Source: Chloroflexota bacterium
GTDB lineage: Bacteria > Chloroflexota > Dehalococcoidia > Lucifugimonadales > Lucifugimonadaceae
Length of the DNA: 64,000 nucleotides
Direction of reading: 5' to 3'
Assembly: GCA_002721615.1 (NCBI GenBank)
Contig: PBKW01000009.1
Coordinates: 1 to 64,000, forward strand
Part shown: positions 22,686 through 32,071 of the stretch, piece after piece
Layout of the letters: each line of letters begins with the position of its first letter
Position numbering within the stretch: the stretch's first letter is position 1
Notes under the pieces: model-generated
What the model saw: the letters and a program-made list of their open reading frames with translations, nothing else
Database searches by the model: none
What the model was told of the DNA's origin: nothing
Position numbers and translations under genes: made by a program

Positions 22686-23780
22686 TTGTTAGATTATTTT
22701 AAAGTTCCAAAAGAAGATTGTATTAATATTAACGAAAATGATTTGAGAAAGGTAACAGAAAGTATTTTTTTGAAATATGGTCTTTCAGAATCAAATGCTC
22801 AATTATCTACTGATGTTTTACTGCATGCTGACTTAAGAGGTATAGAAACTCATGGTGTTTCCAATATGCTCAGAAATTATGTGCAAATGTACCGAGAAGG
22901 GAAATCTAACCCTAATCCTACTTGGAAAATAGTTAAGGAATCATACACTACCGCAACTGTTGATGGTGATGGTGGCTTAGGCTTGATGACAGCAGCTCAT
23001 TCAATGGATTTAGCTATTGAAAAAGCAGAAAAATATGGAATGGGTGCAGTTGCGATAAAAAATTCAGGACATTTAGGTGCTGCAGGATATTTTGCTATGA
23101 TGGCTCTTCCTCACGATATGATTGGATGGTGTATGACTGCAGGGGGAAAGGGAATGCTTCCTACATTTGGTGCAGAACCGCAAATTGGAACAAATCCTAT
23201 TGCTATAGCAGTTCCAAGTAATAAGAAATATCCATTCGTTTTTGATGCAGCTATGACTTCGATTGCAGGCAATAAAATTGGATTATTGGAAAGATTAAAT
23301 AAACCAATTTTGCCAGGTTGGGTTGCAAATCCTGATGGTTCTCCAGATATGAAAGGAGGATCTAAGGCAGAATTAAAAATCGGAGTTACTCGAAACCAAT
23401 TACCTTTGGGAAGCACTAGAGAGCTAGGTTCTCATAAAGGGTATGGTTTAGCAGTTGCGGTAGATATTTTATGTGGAGTTTTGAGTGGTGCTATAGGATT
23501 CTCATCGTTAGCTGTAGATAGGAGGGCTCATTTTGTGGCAGCATATAAAATCGATGGATTCAATTCAATATCAAAGTTTAAAGAAGATATGGATGAAATG
23601 TTACAGGGATTAATGAATACAAAGCCTGCACCAGGACATGAGAGAGTTTTGTATCCTGGTTTAGAAGAAGGAGAAGTAGAAAATTTTAGAAGAAAAGAAG
23701 GTATTCCATTACATAAAGAAGTTATAGATTGGTATATGAAGATATGTTCAGAATTAGATATTCCATTTAAATATAATTAA
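22686..23780 (+). CDS. Type 2 malate/L-lactate dehydrogenase (Ldh/YlbC/AllD family)
   Basis: 364 residues from a TTG at 22686; AGGAGG (22676-22681) lies four bases before it, which decides this start over the upstream TTG at 22671. The family signature LLHADLRGIETHGVSNM and the nicotinamide-site segments GGLGLMTAAHSMDLA, AIKNSGHLGAAGYFAM and GTNPIAIAVPS are present, with TRELGSHKGYGLAVAVDILC near the end. These NAD(P)-dependent enzymes oxidise 2-hydroxy acids such as malate, lactate, ureidoglycolate or sulfolactate; the substrate is not determined. It faces the convergent GMC cluster. Confidence 0.85.
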   Translation: MLDYFKVPKEDCININENDLRKVTESIFLKYGLSESNAQLSTDVLLHADLRGIETHGVSNMLRNYVQMYREGKSNPNPTWKIVKESYTTATVDGDGGLGLMTAAHSMDLAIEKAEKYGMGAVAIKNSGHLGAAGYFAMMALPHDMIGWCMTAGGKGMLPTFGAEPQIGTNPIAIAVPSNKKYPFVFDAAMTSIAGNKIGLLERLNKPILPGWVANPDGSPDMKGGSKAELKIGVTRNQLPLGSTRELGSHKGYGLAVAVDILCGVLSGAIGFSSLAVDRRAHFVAAYKIDGFNSISKFKEDMDEMLQGLMNTKPAPGHERVLYPGLEEGEVENFRRKEGIPLHKEVIDWYMKICSELDIPFKYN

Positions 23781-23803
23781 TTTTTTGATAAAAATTTAAT
23801 TAT
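23773..23803. terminator. Possible bidirectional hairpin between convergent genes
   Basis: ATAATTAA (23773-23780) and TTAATTAT (23796-23803) form an inverted repeat around an A/T-rich loop, overlapping the ends of both convergent genes. It has no GC pairs, so it would be weak. Confidence 0.3.
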
Positions 23804-24263
23804 CGGGGTTTTTCCAAAAGGGTTTTATTTTCTTAATTTCTACTAAAATAGATTCATCCCATGGTAGAATTTCAAAGCCTTGAGGTTGAATACTATTATA
23901 TTTCCAATTTATTCTTTTTTTAACATCTTTATTCATGTAATAAACAGAATAAATTGCATTAATTAATATAGAAAAATCATCAGATAAATTTAATTCAATT
24001 ATTTTTAAGGTTTCTATTTGTCTATCAATATCTAAAAATATGAAACTACCATTTGCTCTTGAGATTGGATCTATCTCAATAGAATTGATTATCCTTCTAA
24101 TTGAGAAATATATTTTTGGGTATTTTTTACAAAGAATTTTAAGTTCATTTAATAATCCCATTGATCCCGCTCCTGGAAGATCATCTATAGCAGGTACTAT
24201 TAAATCCATAATCTTAATTAATATCGGATGTTTATTTTCCAAGAATTGTTTTTCTTCTATCAT
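23796..24263 (-). CDS. Gluconate 2-dehydrogenase subunit 3-like protein (GMC partner)
   Basis: 155 residues. HPILIKIMDLIVPAIDDLPGAGSMG is the typical opening of the small subunit that accompanies GMC-family dehydrogenases. The rest is helical, with an INWKYNSIQPQGFEILPWDE end. It overlaps the preceding GMC gene by four bases, so both products are probably made in a fixed ratio. In related complexes this subunit supports folding or export of the flavin subunit. I see no twin-arginine signal here. Confidence 0.75.
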   Translation of the reverse strand: MIEEKQFLENKHPILIKIMDLIVPAIDDLPGAGSMGLLNELKILCKKYPKIYFSIRRIINSIEIDPISRANGSFIFLDIDRQIETLKIIELNLSDDFSILINAIYSVYYMNKDVKKRINWKYNSIQPQGFEILPWDESILVEIKKIKPFWKNPDN

Positions 24264-25879
24264 TTTTTTAAAGATCGAAATTGTTTTGCTATATAATCGC
24301 CAGTTCTAAGAGCTAAAGCTTGAATTGTAGGTGTAGGATTTACTCCTGATGAAGTCACAAATAAGCTTCCATCTACTATAAATAAATTTTCAATGTCATG
24401 ACATCTTCCCCATTTATCAGTAACTGAATTTTTTGGATCATCTCCCATTCTAGCTGTTCCCATAAGATGCCATCCTGCAGATTTGGAAACTGGAGTAGTA
24501 AGTATTTCTGTAGCACCGGCTGTTTTTAGTAACGTAGTTCCTGTTTGAATTGCATGTTGAATCATTTTTTTACTGTTATCGCTTAAAGAATAATTTATTT
24601 TTGGAGAAGGAATTCCTGAAGAGTCTTTTAATTTTTTGTCTATTTTTACTGAATTATGTCTTTCAGGAAGATCTTCAATAATTGTTGCCAAAAATATCGC
24701 TTTTCCAAATCTGCTTTCAAATTCTTTATGATGATTTTCACCCCAAGCTACAGGCCGAGATGCTAATCCTATAGCAGATGTGATAGGGCCAGAACTTCTG
24801 TTGAATTGGAATGTATATCCTCTAACAAAATCTCTTTTAGGATCTGTTTCATAGAATTCTTGAGACATCAAGGAATTTCCTATTGGTCCTTTATAAGTTT
24901 CTATGTTTTTAGGTAGAAGTCCTACTAACATTGTGTAAGGATGGAACATAAGATTTTTTCCAAGTAACCCACTGCTGTTTCCTAATCCTTGAGGATGTTT
25001 TTCAGATTTTGAATTTAACATCAATCTAGGGGTACCAATTCCATTGCAAGCTAAAATAATATTTTTAGATGAAATATGATGTTCCTTTCCATTGTTTCTA
25101 ATGTCTTTATAATTTACTCCAGATGCTTTTCCTTCTTTTGATGTTGTGATTTTTGTTACTCTACAATGGGTAATTAGTTTTACTCCGAACTTTTTTGCTT
25201 CAGGCCAATACGTTATATCTGTGCTTGCCTTCGCACCTTTAGGGCAACCTAAATGGACAGCTCCACAGTAATTACATGAATCTCTTCCATTATATTTAGT
25301 GGAATTTATGTAATTATCTGAAGGCCACCAATGCCATCCCAATTTATCAAAAGCTTTAGCAATTAAAACTCCATCTTCTCCTAGTGGAATAGGAGGCATA
25401 GGTCTTTTTTTTCTTATAGGGTTAGCTGGGTCTCCATTAATTCCTGAACAACCCATTATTTCATCATTTAAATCATAATAAGGCTCTAAGTCTTTATAGC
25501 TTATAGGCCAATCATCGGCTACTCCATCTAATGATTTGACTCTAAAATCTGAAGGATGGAACCTAGGAGCATGAGCTGTCCAATGAATGGTACTTCCTCC
25601 TACTGCATTAAACATTAATGGAGATATTTCACTATCTAGATCATTTACGGGATAATCTTCTGTTAATGACCTAATATTTGGGTTATTGTTCCATTCGTGT
25701 TGAGCTTTTATTTCCCAATCTTTTTGTGTGTGAGGATAGGATTCAATATCTATTTGTGGGCCCTGTTCAAGACATACTACTTTAAATCCTGCTTTTCCAA
25801 GTCGCCATGAAATAGCTGCACCAGAAGCTCCAGAGCCTACTACTAGAAAATCTGGATTTGTTATTGATTTATCAACCAT
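24260..25879 (-). CDS. GMC-family FAD oxidoreductase (gluconate/sugar dehydrogenase-like)
   Basis: 539 residues. The N-terminal FAD site reads VVGSGASGAAISWRLGKAG, followed by GGSTIHWTAHAPRF. A cysteine cluster (SCNYCGAVHLGCPKGAKAST) is like that of the large subunit of membrane gluconate and glucose dehydrogenases. The catalytic end contains AGWHLMGTARMGDDP and NLFIVDGSLFVTSSGVNPTP. It would oxidise an alcohol or sugar and pass electrons to a cytochrome or quinone. Together with the small subunit it forms a two-gene unit in a region rich in sugar-acid enzymes. The exact substrate is unknown. Confidence 0.85.
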   Translation of the reverse strand: MVDKSITNPDFLVVGSGASGAAISWRLGKAGFKVVCLEQGPQIDIESYPHTQKDWEIKAQHEWNNNPNIRSLTEDYPVNDLDSEISPLMFNAVGGSTIHWTAHAPRFHPSDFRVKSLDGVADDWPISYKDLEPYYDLNDEIMGCSGINGDPANPIRKKRPMPPIPLGEDGVLIAKAFDKLGWHWWPSDNYINSTKYNGRDSCNYCGAVHLGCPKGAKASTDITYWPEAKKFGVKLITHCRVTKITTSKEGKASGVNYKDIRNNGKEHHISSKNIILACNGIGTPRLMLNSKSEKHPQGLGNSSGLLGKNLMFHPYTMLVGLLPKNIETYKGPIGNSLMSQEFYETDPKRDFVRGYTFQFNRSSGPITSAIGLASRPVAWGENHHKEFESRFGKAIFLATIIEDLPERHNSVKIDKKLKDSSGIPSPKINYSLSDNSKKMIQHAIQTGTTLLKTAGATEILTTPVSKSAGWHLMGTARMGDDPKNSVTDKWGRCHDIENLFIVDGSLFVTSSGVNPTPTIQALALRTGDYIAKQFRSLKK

Positions 25880-25944
25880 ATTGATTTTTATTTTAGTTAA
25901 ATTATTATTTTAAGTGAAAGTTATTTTTTTTAAGGAGATAAAAA

Positions 25945-26295
25945 ATGTTAAAAGGCATTGTTGTTGCTTTCTCAATAATATTAATATCTATTCCAATACC
26001 AATTGTACATTTCTTTACAATTCCTGTTAGTCCATTTGTAGCTGGTTTTGTAGGAGGAGGATTATCTGAGGCTGATGATGAAAAGGTAATATATTTTGGC
26101 TTAATAGTAGCTGGTTTAATTGCTATTCCTGCCTTTATAACAGGAATTTTAGCTTTATTATCAAAAGTAGAAATCATTTCACTAAATGTATCCTTATTTT
26201 ATATTGTTATAGCAATAATTATTGTTCCATATACTTGGTTTGGAGTTACATTAGGTGCTTTAGGTAGTTGGAAACTCAGAAAATCTTCTGAATAA
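25945..26295 (+). CDS. Small four-helix membrane protein, function unknown
   Basis: 116 residues with a strong ribosome binding site (AAGGAGA) before the ATG. Helices are visible at MLKGIVVAFSIILISIPIP, a glycine-rich SPFVAGFVGGGLSEA segment, FGLIVAGLIAIPAFITGILA and FYIVIAIIIVPYTWFGVTLG, with a basic end. The glycine-rich motif recalls DUF5518-type small membrane proteins, but the match is from memory. It is divergent from the GMC gene and convergent with the aldolase-like gene. Confidence 0.5.
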   Translation: MLKGIVVAFSIILISIPIPIVHFFTIPVSPFVAGFVGGGLSEADDEKVIYFGLIVAGLIAIPAFITGILALLSKVEIISLNVSLFYIVIAIIIVPYTWFGVTLGALGSWKLRKSSE

Positions 26296-26297
26296 TG

Positions 26298-26999
26298 TTA
26301 TTTTATTGGCAGACCTTTTAGATTTCCTGCATTCAACATATCATTCCATTGATCTAAGAATAATTTGTTCCACTTATCAGTAAGTGGATTTTCCATAAGT
26401 TCTTTGTAAACTGGCCAAAAAATAATTATTCCATCTGCACCATTTTTTATAGCAGAGTACGCAACATCTACTGATCTTACAAGTGCAGCTGTTATTTTAG
26501 GCCTATTATCCCATTCTTTAAAAGTGTCAGCACATTCTTTTACTAATTTGCCAGGATCTACTCCTAACTCCTTAAATGGCTCACAAAAAGGTAATATATG
26601 ATCTGCTCCAGACTGAGCAACGGCAACAGCTTGTGTTAAGGAAAACACTGTAGTGCAGAAAGTTTCAACTTTTTCTTTAGCTAAAACTTCAAAAGCTCCT
26701 AATCCATGAATTGTACAAGGGATTTTTAGGATAATTTGATCTGACATCTTAGTGAATACTTCTCCTATGTCCAACAATTCTTGTGTAGAATGGCCATCAA
26801 TTTCTATGACTACTTGTTTATCAGTAATATCTAGATACTTTTTAGTTAATTCAATAAGAGTGCCATGCTTTTCTGTCATCTCTTTTTGAACAACAGTATT
26901 CGTAACAATACCTGCTGTGCCATATTTTAACCAGGATTTTAAATCATCAGGATCACCTGCTAACCATATTTGAGGTCCTTTTCCTTCTTTATTTTTCAT
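26298..26999 (-). CDS. Transaldolase / fructose-6-phosphate aldolase-like protein
   Basis: 233 residues of the TalC/FSA group of class I aldolases. QIWLAGDPDDLKSWLKYGTA and GIVTNTVV start the barrel, and the Schiff-base lysine is in DQIILKIPCT. ETFCTTVFSLTQAVAVAQSG and a short KNGADGIIIF strand follow. The first region is normally LDTAN or similar, and here it is LAGDP, so substrate use may differ from the enzyme of the pentose pathway. It could split a keto-deoxy sugar acid made by the dehydratases in this window. Confidence 0.7.
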   Translation of the reverse strand: MKNKEGKGPQIWLAGDPDDLKSWLKYGTAGIVTNTVVQKEMTEKHGTLIELTKKYLDITDKQVVIEIDGHSTQELLDIGEVFTKMSDQIILKIPCTIHGLGAFEVLAKEKVETFCTTVFSLTQAVAVAQSGADHILPFCEPFKELGVDPGKLVKECADTFKEWDNRPKITAALVRSVDVAYSAIKNGADGIIIFWPVYKELMENPLTDKWNKLFLDQWNDMLNAGNLKGLPIK

Positions 27000-27057
27000 A
27001 TTGAACTCCTAAAATTGTATATCATATAAGTAATTTTTATATATTTAATTCTTCTGG

Positions 27058-29952
27058 TCAATCTTTTATAGAGGAAGCTAAAATTTCAGCAAAATGTGAT
27101 GGAATTCTATCTGAAAAATCTAAAATTTGATGTCTACAAGAAACTCCAGTAGTGACAATATAATCTTTTGGATTCAAATTATTTAGAAAAGGGATCAGCC
27201 TTTCATGGGCTATTTTTTTAGAGATCTCAAAATGTTCTTTTTCATAACCAAATGAACCTGCCATTCCACAACATCCAGAAGGAATTTCAGTTACTTTTGA
27301 ATTGGGAATAAGTTCTAATACTTTAGAGGCAGCATTAGAATTTTTCATGGCTTTTTCATGACAATGAATTTGTATTGATATGTTTCCATTTATTGGATTT
27401 AAGTAATTTATATATCTCTTTTTTTCTTCTAATAAAAATTCTTGAAGGAGCATTGAATTTTTTGAGACAGATATTGCCTCTTTTGAATTATTCAATAAAG
27501 ATGGATAATCTTCTTTCAGTGCTGATATGCAACTGGGCTCCACTCCAATTATCTTTATTCCTTTTTGTGTAAGTGGGAATAATTTCTTTATGATACTTTC
27601 TGCATTTTTTTCTGCTTGATCAAGTAGACCTTTTGAAATCATAGGTCGTCCACAGCATTTCATATCTATAACGATCGGATTCAATCCCATTTTTTTTAAG
27701 ATTTTTAAAGTTGAATACCCTACATTAGGATGATTATATTTTGTAAAAGTATCTAAGAAAAAAATTACAGTTTTTTCGTCTACAATATTTTGGTTTTTAG
27801 TAACCTTGAAGGAGCTTTTAACTATATTCGGAAGTTTTCTTCTCTTATCTATTGAGAAGAACAGATCCATGAGCCATCTATTGGGATAAGAATTTATTAT
27901 AATATTGAAAAATTTAGGGAATATAGAACCCAATTTATTAAAAGTAGAAATGTTACCAACTATTCTAGATCTTAAAGGGATTCTGTTTTTTTTATAATAT
28001 TGATGTAAGAATTCATATTTTATCTTTGCCATATCTACTCCAGAAGGGCATTCTTTCTTACATGCTTTACATTCTAAACATAAGTCTAAAACTTGGAACA
28101 TTTCTTTAGAGTGAATATTTTTGAATGGGATACTACCTGACATTGCAGCTCTCAATGCATTTGCTCTTCCTCTAGTAGAATCTACCTCTTCTCTTGTAGC
28201 CATAAATGAAGGACACATTGAACCATCTTTTATCTTCCTACATGCTCCTTGTCCATTACACATTTCTATAGCTGATGCGAAACCTCCTTCTTCTTTGAAA
28301 GACATCTTTGTTTTCAAAGGGAAAGTTTTGTAACCTTCCCCATATCTAAGATTGGAAGTCATTTTAGGTGTGTTGATAATTTTACCTGGATTCATAATAT
28401 TCTTTGGATCGAAAGCTTTTTTCAGTTCTTGAAAAGCATCATATATTTTGTTGCCAAACATTTTCTTTGTCCATGCCCCTCTTACAATTCCATCACCATG
28501 CTCTCCGCTCATTGAACCGTTAAACTCTATCACAAGATTTGAAATTTCTTCGGCTATTGAATGCATTTTTTCGATATCCGATTTATTTTTTAAATTAATT
28601 AGAGGCCTTATATGTAAGCAACCTACACTAGCATGCCCATAGTAACCTGCAGTGGTTTGATGACTTTGAACAATTTCATCAAACCTTTTCACGTATTCTG
28701 GTAATTTATCTGGAGATACTGCTGTATCTTCTACAAAAGGTATAGCTTTAGCTTCCCCTGGTACTTTCATTAGAAGTCCAAGCCCAGCTTTTCTAATATT
28801 CCAAACTCTATTTTGATCTTTTGGATTGAGTAAAATTGTAGATGCATAAGATAATTTGGATTTTTTGATTTTCTGTTGAAGGTTTTTCAACTTGGACTCT
28901 ACTTCTTTGATTGAATCACCATCAGATTCAATAACCAATAGGTCATTTGGTTTTCCTGATAAAAAATCAGTTCCACTAGAAAAACCAGCAGATTTTCTGG
29001 CTTCATTTAGTATTAATTCGCCTATATGCTCTACAGATGAGGGGTTATGTTCAAGAGTTAAAGTAGTAGCTTCCATAGATTTAATAAGATCATCAAACTC
29101 TAATACTAATAATCCTTTATATTTTGGGATTTTTTCTAGATTTATTTCTGCTTGCAATATAGTAGAAAGAGTGCCTTCTGAGCCGACAATTAATTTAGTT
29201 ACATCAAAGTAGCCTTTAGATGAGACTGAATCCAGATTATAACCACCAACTCTACGTAATAAATTAGGAAATTTTAATTTTATTTCATCTATATATTTTT
29301 TTTGTAAATTAGATGATTTCGAATATATATTTGATTCAAGTGAATCAGAATTCATTTTTTGATAAAGTAATGAATTTTTAATAGGTTCGAAAGTGCAATC
29401 TGAACCATCTGATAAAATAGTTTCTAGTTTAAGAATATGATCAATTGTTTTTCCGTAAATAATTGAATGAGCTCCACAAGAATTATTCCCAATCACACCT
29501 CCAACTGTAGCTCTATTTGTTGTGCTTGGATCAGGCGTGAAAAATAGATTATGTTTTTTAAGTTGATGATTTAATAGATCAATAGTTATTCCAGGTTCAA
29601 CTATTGCTTTTTGAGTTGATGTATCGATTTGTAGTATATTATTTAAGTACTTTGTGAAATCAATTACTATAGCTTGATTAACTGTTTGACCAGATAAACT
29701 AGACCCACCTCCTCTTGGTAATACAGGTATATTATTCTCCCAAGCTATTTGAATTATTGACTTAACATCTTCATTAGTTTTTGGTATAGCTACACATATG
29801 GGCATAATTTTGTAGATAGAAGCATCCGTGGAATATATCTCTCTAGTAATTTCGTCAAATCTAATATCTCCCTCAATTGAATTTGCTAATAAAGACTTTA
29901 GAGATGGATCTAATGATGAAGGTTTATTAATTTTTGATGGGATTTGAACCAT
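27058..29952 (-). CDS. Fused FAD-linked 2-hydroxy-acid dehydrogenase with Fe-S domain (GlcD-GlcF / D-lactate type)
   Basis: 964 residues joining two usual subunits. Residues about 1-540 are the VAO-type FAD domain (VLPRGGGSSLSGQTVNQA, GVIGNNSCGAHSI) and its C-terminal cap (GHASVGCLHIRP, MSGEHGDG, DPKNIMNPGKI). Residues about 560-670 hold two 4Fe-4S cysteine sets (CNGQGACRKI with CPSF, and CLECKACKKECPSG). The rest contains two CCG-type domains (MKCCGRPM and PSGCCGMAGSF). It would oxidise D-lactate, glycolate or a related hydroxy acid and send electrons to the quinone pool. It overlaps the TerC-type gene by 26 bases. Confidence 0.88.
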   Translation of the reverse strand: MVQIPSKINKPSSLDPSLKSLLANSIEGDIRFDEITREIYSTDASIYKIMPICVAIPKTNEDVKSIIQIAWENNIPVLPRGGGSSLSGQTVNQAIVIDFTKYLNNILQIDTSTQKAIVEPGITIDLLNHQLKKHNLFFTPDPSTTNRATVGGVIGNNSCGAHSIIYGKTIDHILKLETILSDGSDCTFEPIKNSLLYQKMNSDSLESNIYSKSSNLQKKYIDEIKLKFPNLLRRVGGYNLDSVSSKGYFDVTKLIVGSEGTLSTILQAEINLEKIPKYKGLLVLEFDDLIKSMEATTLTLEHNPSSVEHIGELILNEARKSAGFSSGTDFLSGKPNDLLVIESDGDSIKEVESKLKNLQQKIKKSKLSYASTILLNPKDQNRVWNIRKAGLGLLMKVPGEAKAIPFVEDTAVSPDKLPEYVKRFDEIVQSHQTTAGYYGHASVGCLHIRPLINLKNKSDIEKMHSIAEEISNLVIEFNGSMSGEHGDGIVRGAWTKKMFGNKIYDAFQELKKAFDPKNIMNPGKIINTPKMTSNLRYGEGYKTFPLKTKMSFKEEGGFASAIEMCNGQGACRKIKDGSMCPSFMATREEVDSTRGRANALRAAMSGSIPFKNIHSKEMFQVLDLCLECKACKKECPSGVDMAKIKYEFLHQYYKKNRIPLRSRIVGNISTFNKLGSIFPKFFNIIINSYPNRWLMDLFFSIDKRRKLPNIVKSSFKVTKNQNIVDEKTVIFFLDTFTKYNHPNVGYSTLKILKKMGLNPIVIDMKCCGRPMISKGLLDQAEKNAESIIKKLFPLTQKGIKIIGVEPSCISALKEDYPSLLNNSKEAISVSKNSMLLQEFLLEEKKRYINYLNPINGNISIQIHCHEKAMKNSNAASKVLELIPNSKVTEIPSGCCGMAGSFGYEKEHFEISKKIAHERLIPFLNNLNPKDYIVTTGVSCRHQILDFSDRIPSHFAEILASSIKD

Positions 29953-30880
29953 TTCTCTCTGGGAATAAACTTGATAATAAAATGCTTCCGGTTATTACAA
30001 TAACTATAGCACTTAATGAAAAATAGATGTTAATGTGATAATCGAGGATATACTCAAAAGCCATTTTTAAACCTATGATAACTAAAATTATTCCTAATCC
30101 ATATTTTAAAAATCTGAATTGGTTTTTTATTTCTTGTATTAAGAAAAATAATGGCCTCATCCCAACTACTGCCATCATATTCGAGCTCCATACAATAAAT
30201 ACATCTTGAGTAATTCCAAAGACTGTAGGAATAGAGTCTATGGCAAAAATTATATCTGTGCTTGCTAATACAATAACTACTAAAAACATTGGAGTTAATC
30301 TAGTGATACCTTTATTATCTTTAACTGTAAAATTGCTTCCCTTGAATTCATCAGTTATATTCATGAATTTTTTTGAAAATTTAAATAGAAAATTCTTTTC
30401 AGGATTTACATTCTCTTCTTTTGCAAGTGAAATCTTAATTCCCGTATAAACTAAAAATATTCCCATTATCAACATTACCCAACCGAACATACTCAAAATT
30501 ATTGATCCGATAGCTATAAATATTGCTCTAGCTACTAGAGCTCCAATTATTCCATAAGTTAATGCTAGAGATTGTAAATTTGCAGGAATTTTAAAAAATT
30601 GAAATATTAGGATGAAAACGAATAAATTATCAAAACATAATGCTTTTTCAGCAATATATGCCGCTAAGAAAGATATTCCACGCTCGTTATTTTCAAGTAA
30701 TGATCCATCTTCCACAAAAAACCATAAAGCGACCACCATTGATAATGTAATCCAGGACACACTCCAAAGAAGTGCAGGTTTGAATTTATACACTTTTCCT
30801 CTCGACCATAAGATGTCGAAAAGTAAAACAATGATAATGAATATGTTAAATATTACCCAAGTTGATATTGATTGGTTCAT
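29927..30880 (-). CDS. TerC/Alx-family membrane protein
   Basis: 317 residues with about nine membrane helices. The family hallmarks are present: AEKALCFDNLFVFILIF near residue 85 and STDIIFAIDSIPTVFGIT in the middle, each with the acidic residue used for metal binding. Characterised members (Alx, MeeF, YceF) export manganese, sometimes to load secreted proteins. It overlaps the flavoprotein gene downstream and meets the GreA-like gene by one base upstream, so the three are probably cotranscribed. Confidence 0.88.
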   Translation of the reverse strand: MNQSISTWVIFNIFIIIVLLFDILWSRGKVYKFKPALLWSVSWITLSMVVALWFFVEDGSLLENNERGISFLAAYIAEKALCFDNLFVFILIFQFFKIPANLQSLALTYGIIGALVARAIFIAIGSIILSMFGWVMLIMGIFLVYTGIKISLAKEENVNPEKNFLFKFSKKFMNITDEFKGSNFTVKDNKGITRLTPMFLVVIVLASTDIIFAIDSIPTVFGITQDVFIVWSSNMMAVVGMRPLFFLIQEIKNQFRFLKYGLGIILVIIGLKMAFEYILDYHINIYFSLSAIVIVITGSILLSSLFPERNGSNPIKN

Positions 30881-31743
30881 TAAATAACTTTTAGAATTTT
30901 AAATTCTATTGTTGTTTCATTAGGAGCTTTAACTTGGATGATTTCTTTTTCAGATTTCCCCATTAATGATTTTGCTAGTGGAGATTCGGATGAAATTCTA
31001 TTGGCCAAAGGATCAGATTCACTAGGATCTACAATTCTATATTTACTTTTTGATTGATTATTTTGGTTTTGAACAGTTACATTACTTCCTAAAGAAATGA
31101 TACCTTTTTGAATTTTTCCTTTTTCATCAGCTACTATTACAGCTCCTCTTAGCATAGATTCAACTTCATTGATTTTTGCAGTATTAATACCTTGAGCTTC
31201 ACGAGCTGCTTCTAAAGGAGCATTTTCCCTTACGTCTTTATCTTGTGCGGCGATCTGGATTGTTTCTGCTAGCCTATTACGTTCTTTTAATAAAAGTTTT
31301 AATTTCTTTGTTAATGCATTATGTCTTGATTTAGTTATGGTAGGTTGATTTGGAAGTGATAGATTAGATACTTTTTTCATATTTCTAGATCTATAAGATC
31401 TTCTAGATCTAATATGAGTAGCAAGATTCATGTTTTCATCAATTAATTCTTCGTCATGAAGAAAAAGTAGGAATTTTTTTACTGAATCCATTCGATCATG
31501 AGTATCAGATACTGCAATTCTAGAAGAAAGGAGATCTCCGTAGTCGCCAATTTCTGGAGGACTAAGTGATGTTAAAGATCTATCAGGGCCTAAATGTTTT
31601 GCAAACTGAGACAATTCATATCTAGTTTTCATTTTCAGATTATTTTCAATTGTTTTTACATAAACTTTTATTGCTTCATTTAATGTTTTTGGTTGGTCCG
31701 ATTTTGGATTTTTTGTAGTATTCGTTTTAGTTTTTGTCATCAT
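30880..31743 (-). CDS. GreA-like transcript cleavage factor with an extra N-terminal recombinase core-binding-type domain
   Basis: 287 residues, far longer than GreA (about 158). Residues about 20-115 are helical with TLNEAIKVYVKTIENNLKMK, LSQFAKHLG and DRMDSVKKFLLFLHDEELID, resembling the SAM-like core-binding domain of tyrosine recombinases; no recombinase catalytic domain follows. Residues about 130-205 form the GreA coiled coil (LTKKLKLLLKERNRLAETI, ENAPLEAAREAQG), including acidic residues near the tip. The end holds the FKBP-like GreA C-domain (VDPSESDPLANRISSESPLA). It probably rescues paused RNA polymerase, with the extra domain perhaps binding DNA. It is divergent from rpmH. Confidence 0.75.
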   Translation of the reverse strand: MMTKTKTNTTKNPKSDQPKTLNEAIKVYVKTIENNLKMKTRYELSQFAKHLGPDRSLTSLSPPEIGDYGDLLSSRIAVSDTHDRMDSVKKFLLFLHDEELIDENMNLATHIRSRRSYRSRNMKKVSNLSLPNQPTITKSRHNALTKKLKLLLKERNRLAETIQIAAQDKDVRENAPLEAAREAQGINTAKINEVESMLRGAVIVADEKGKIQKGIISLGSNVTVQNQNNQSKSKYRIVDPSESDPLANRISSESPLAKSLMGKSEKEIIQVKAPNETTIEFKILKVI

Positions 31744-31845
31744 AAATCCTGTTTATTGTTTTTGAGATATTAGAGATAGGAGATTTTTTTTCACAACAAG
31801 TATATTATTGATTATTAGTATATTGAGTCAAATTATTACTTTTTC

Positions 31846-31875
31846 TTGACATATTATTTTTATTACTCGTAGAAT
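31846..31875 (+). promoter_or_regulatory. Promoter of the rpmH operon
   Basis: A perfect TTGACA (31846-31851) and TAGAAT (31870-31875) are separated by 18 bases, about 30 bases before the rpmH start. An AGAGG ribosome site lies between. Confidence 0.65.
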
Positions 31876-31903
31876 CTCATTTTCTAGAGGTTAAATTTTA
31901 ATT

Positions 31904-32056
31904 ATGACTAAAAGAACTTATCAACCTAAAAAACGTAAAAGAGCACGTGTACATGGATTTCGTACAAGAATGAGAACTAAATCTGGTAGAAATATCCTAA
32001 AGCGAAGAAGGCTTAGAGGGCGTAATCAACTAACGGTTCTTACGAATAAATCGTGA
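31904..32056 (+). CDS. rpmH: Ribosomal protein L34
   Basis: 50 residues beginning [20 protein letters not shown], then [19 protein letters not shown], which is the standard L34 sequence pattern. The C-terminal [10 protein letters not shown] is slightly longer than in most bacteria. It opens the conserved rpmH-rnpA-yidD-yidC-jag order. The usual neighbour dnaA is not upstream; a GreA-like gene is there instead. Confidence 0.95.
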   Translation: MTKRTYQPKKRKRARVHGFRTRMRTKSGRNILKRRRLRGRNQLTVLTNKS

Positions 32057-32071
32057 ATATATTTATTTTAT

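Noticed and set aside
31744..31903. Replication origin near rpmH
   Set aside because: The rpmH-rnpA-yidC order is often near oriC, but dnaA is absent and no DnaA box (TTATCCACA-like) cluster is visible.
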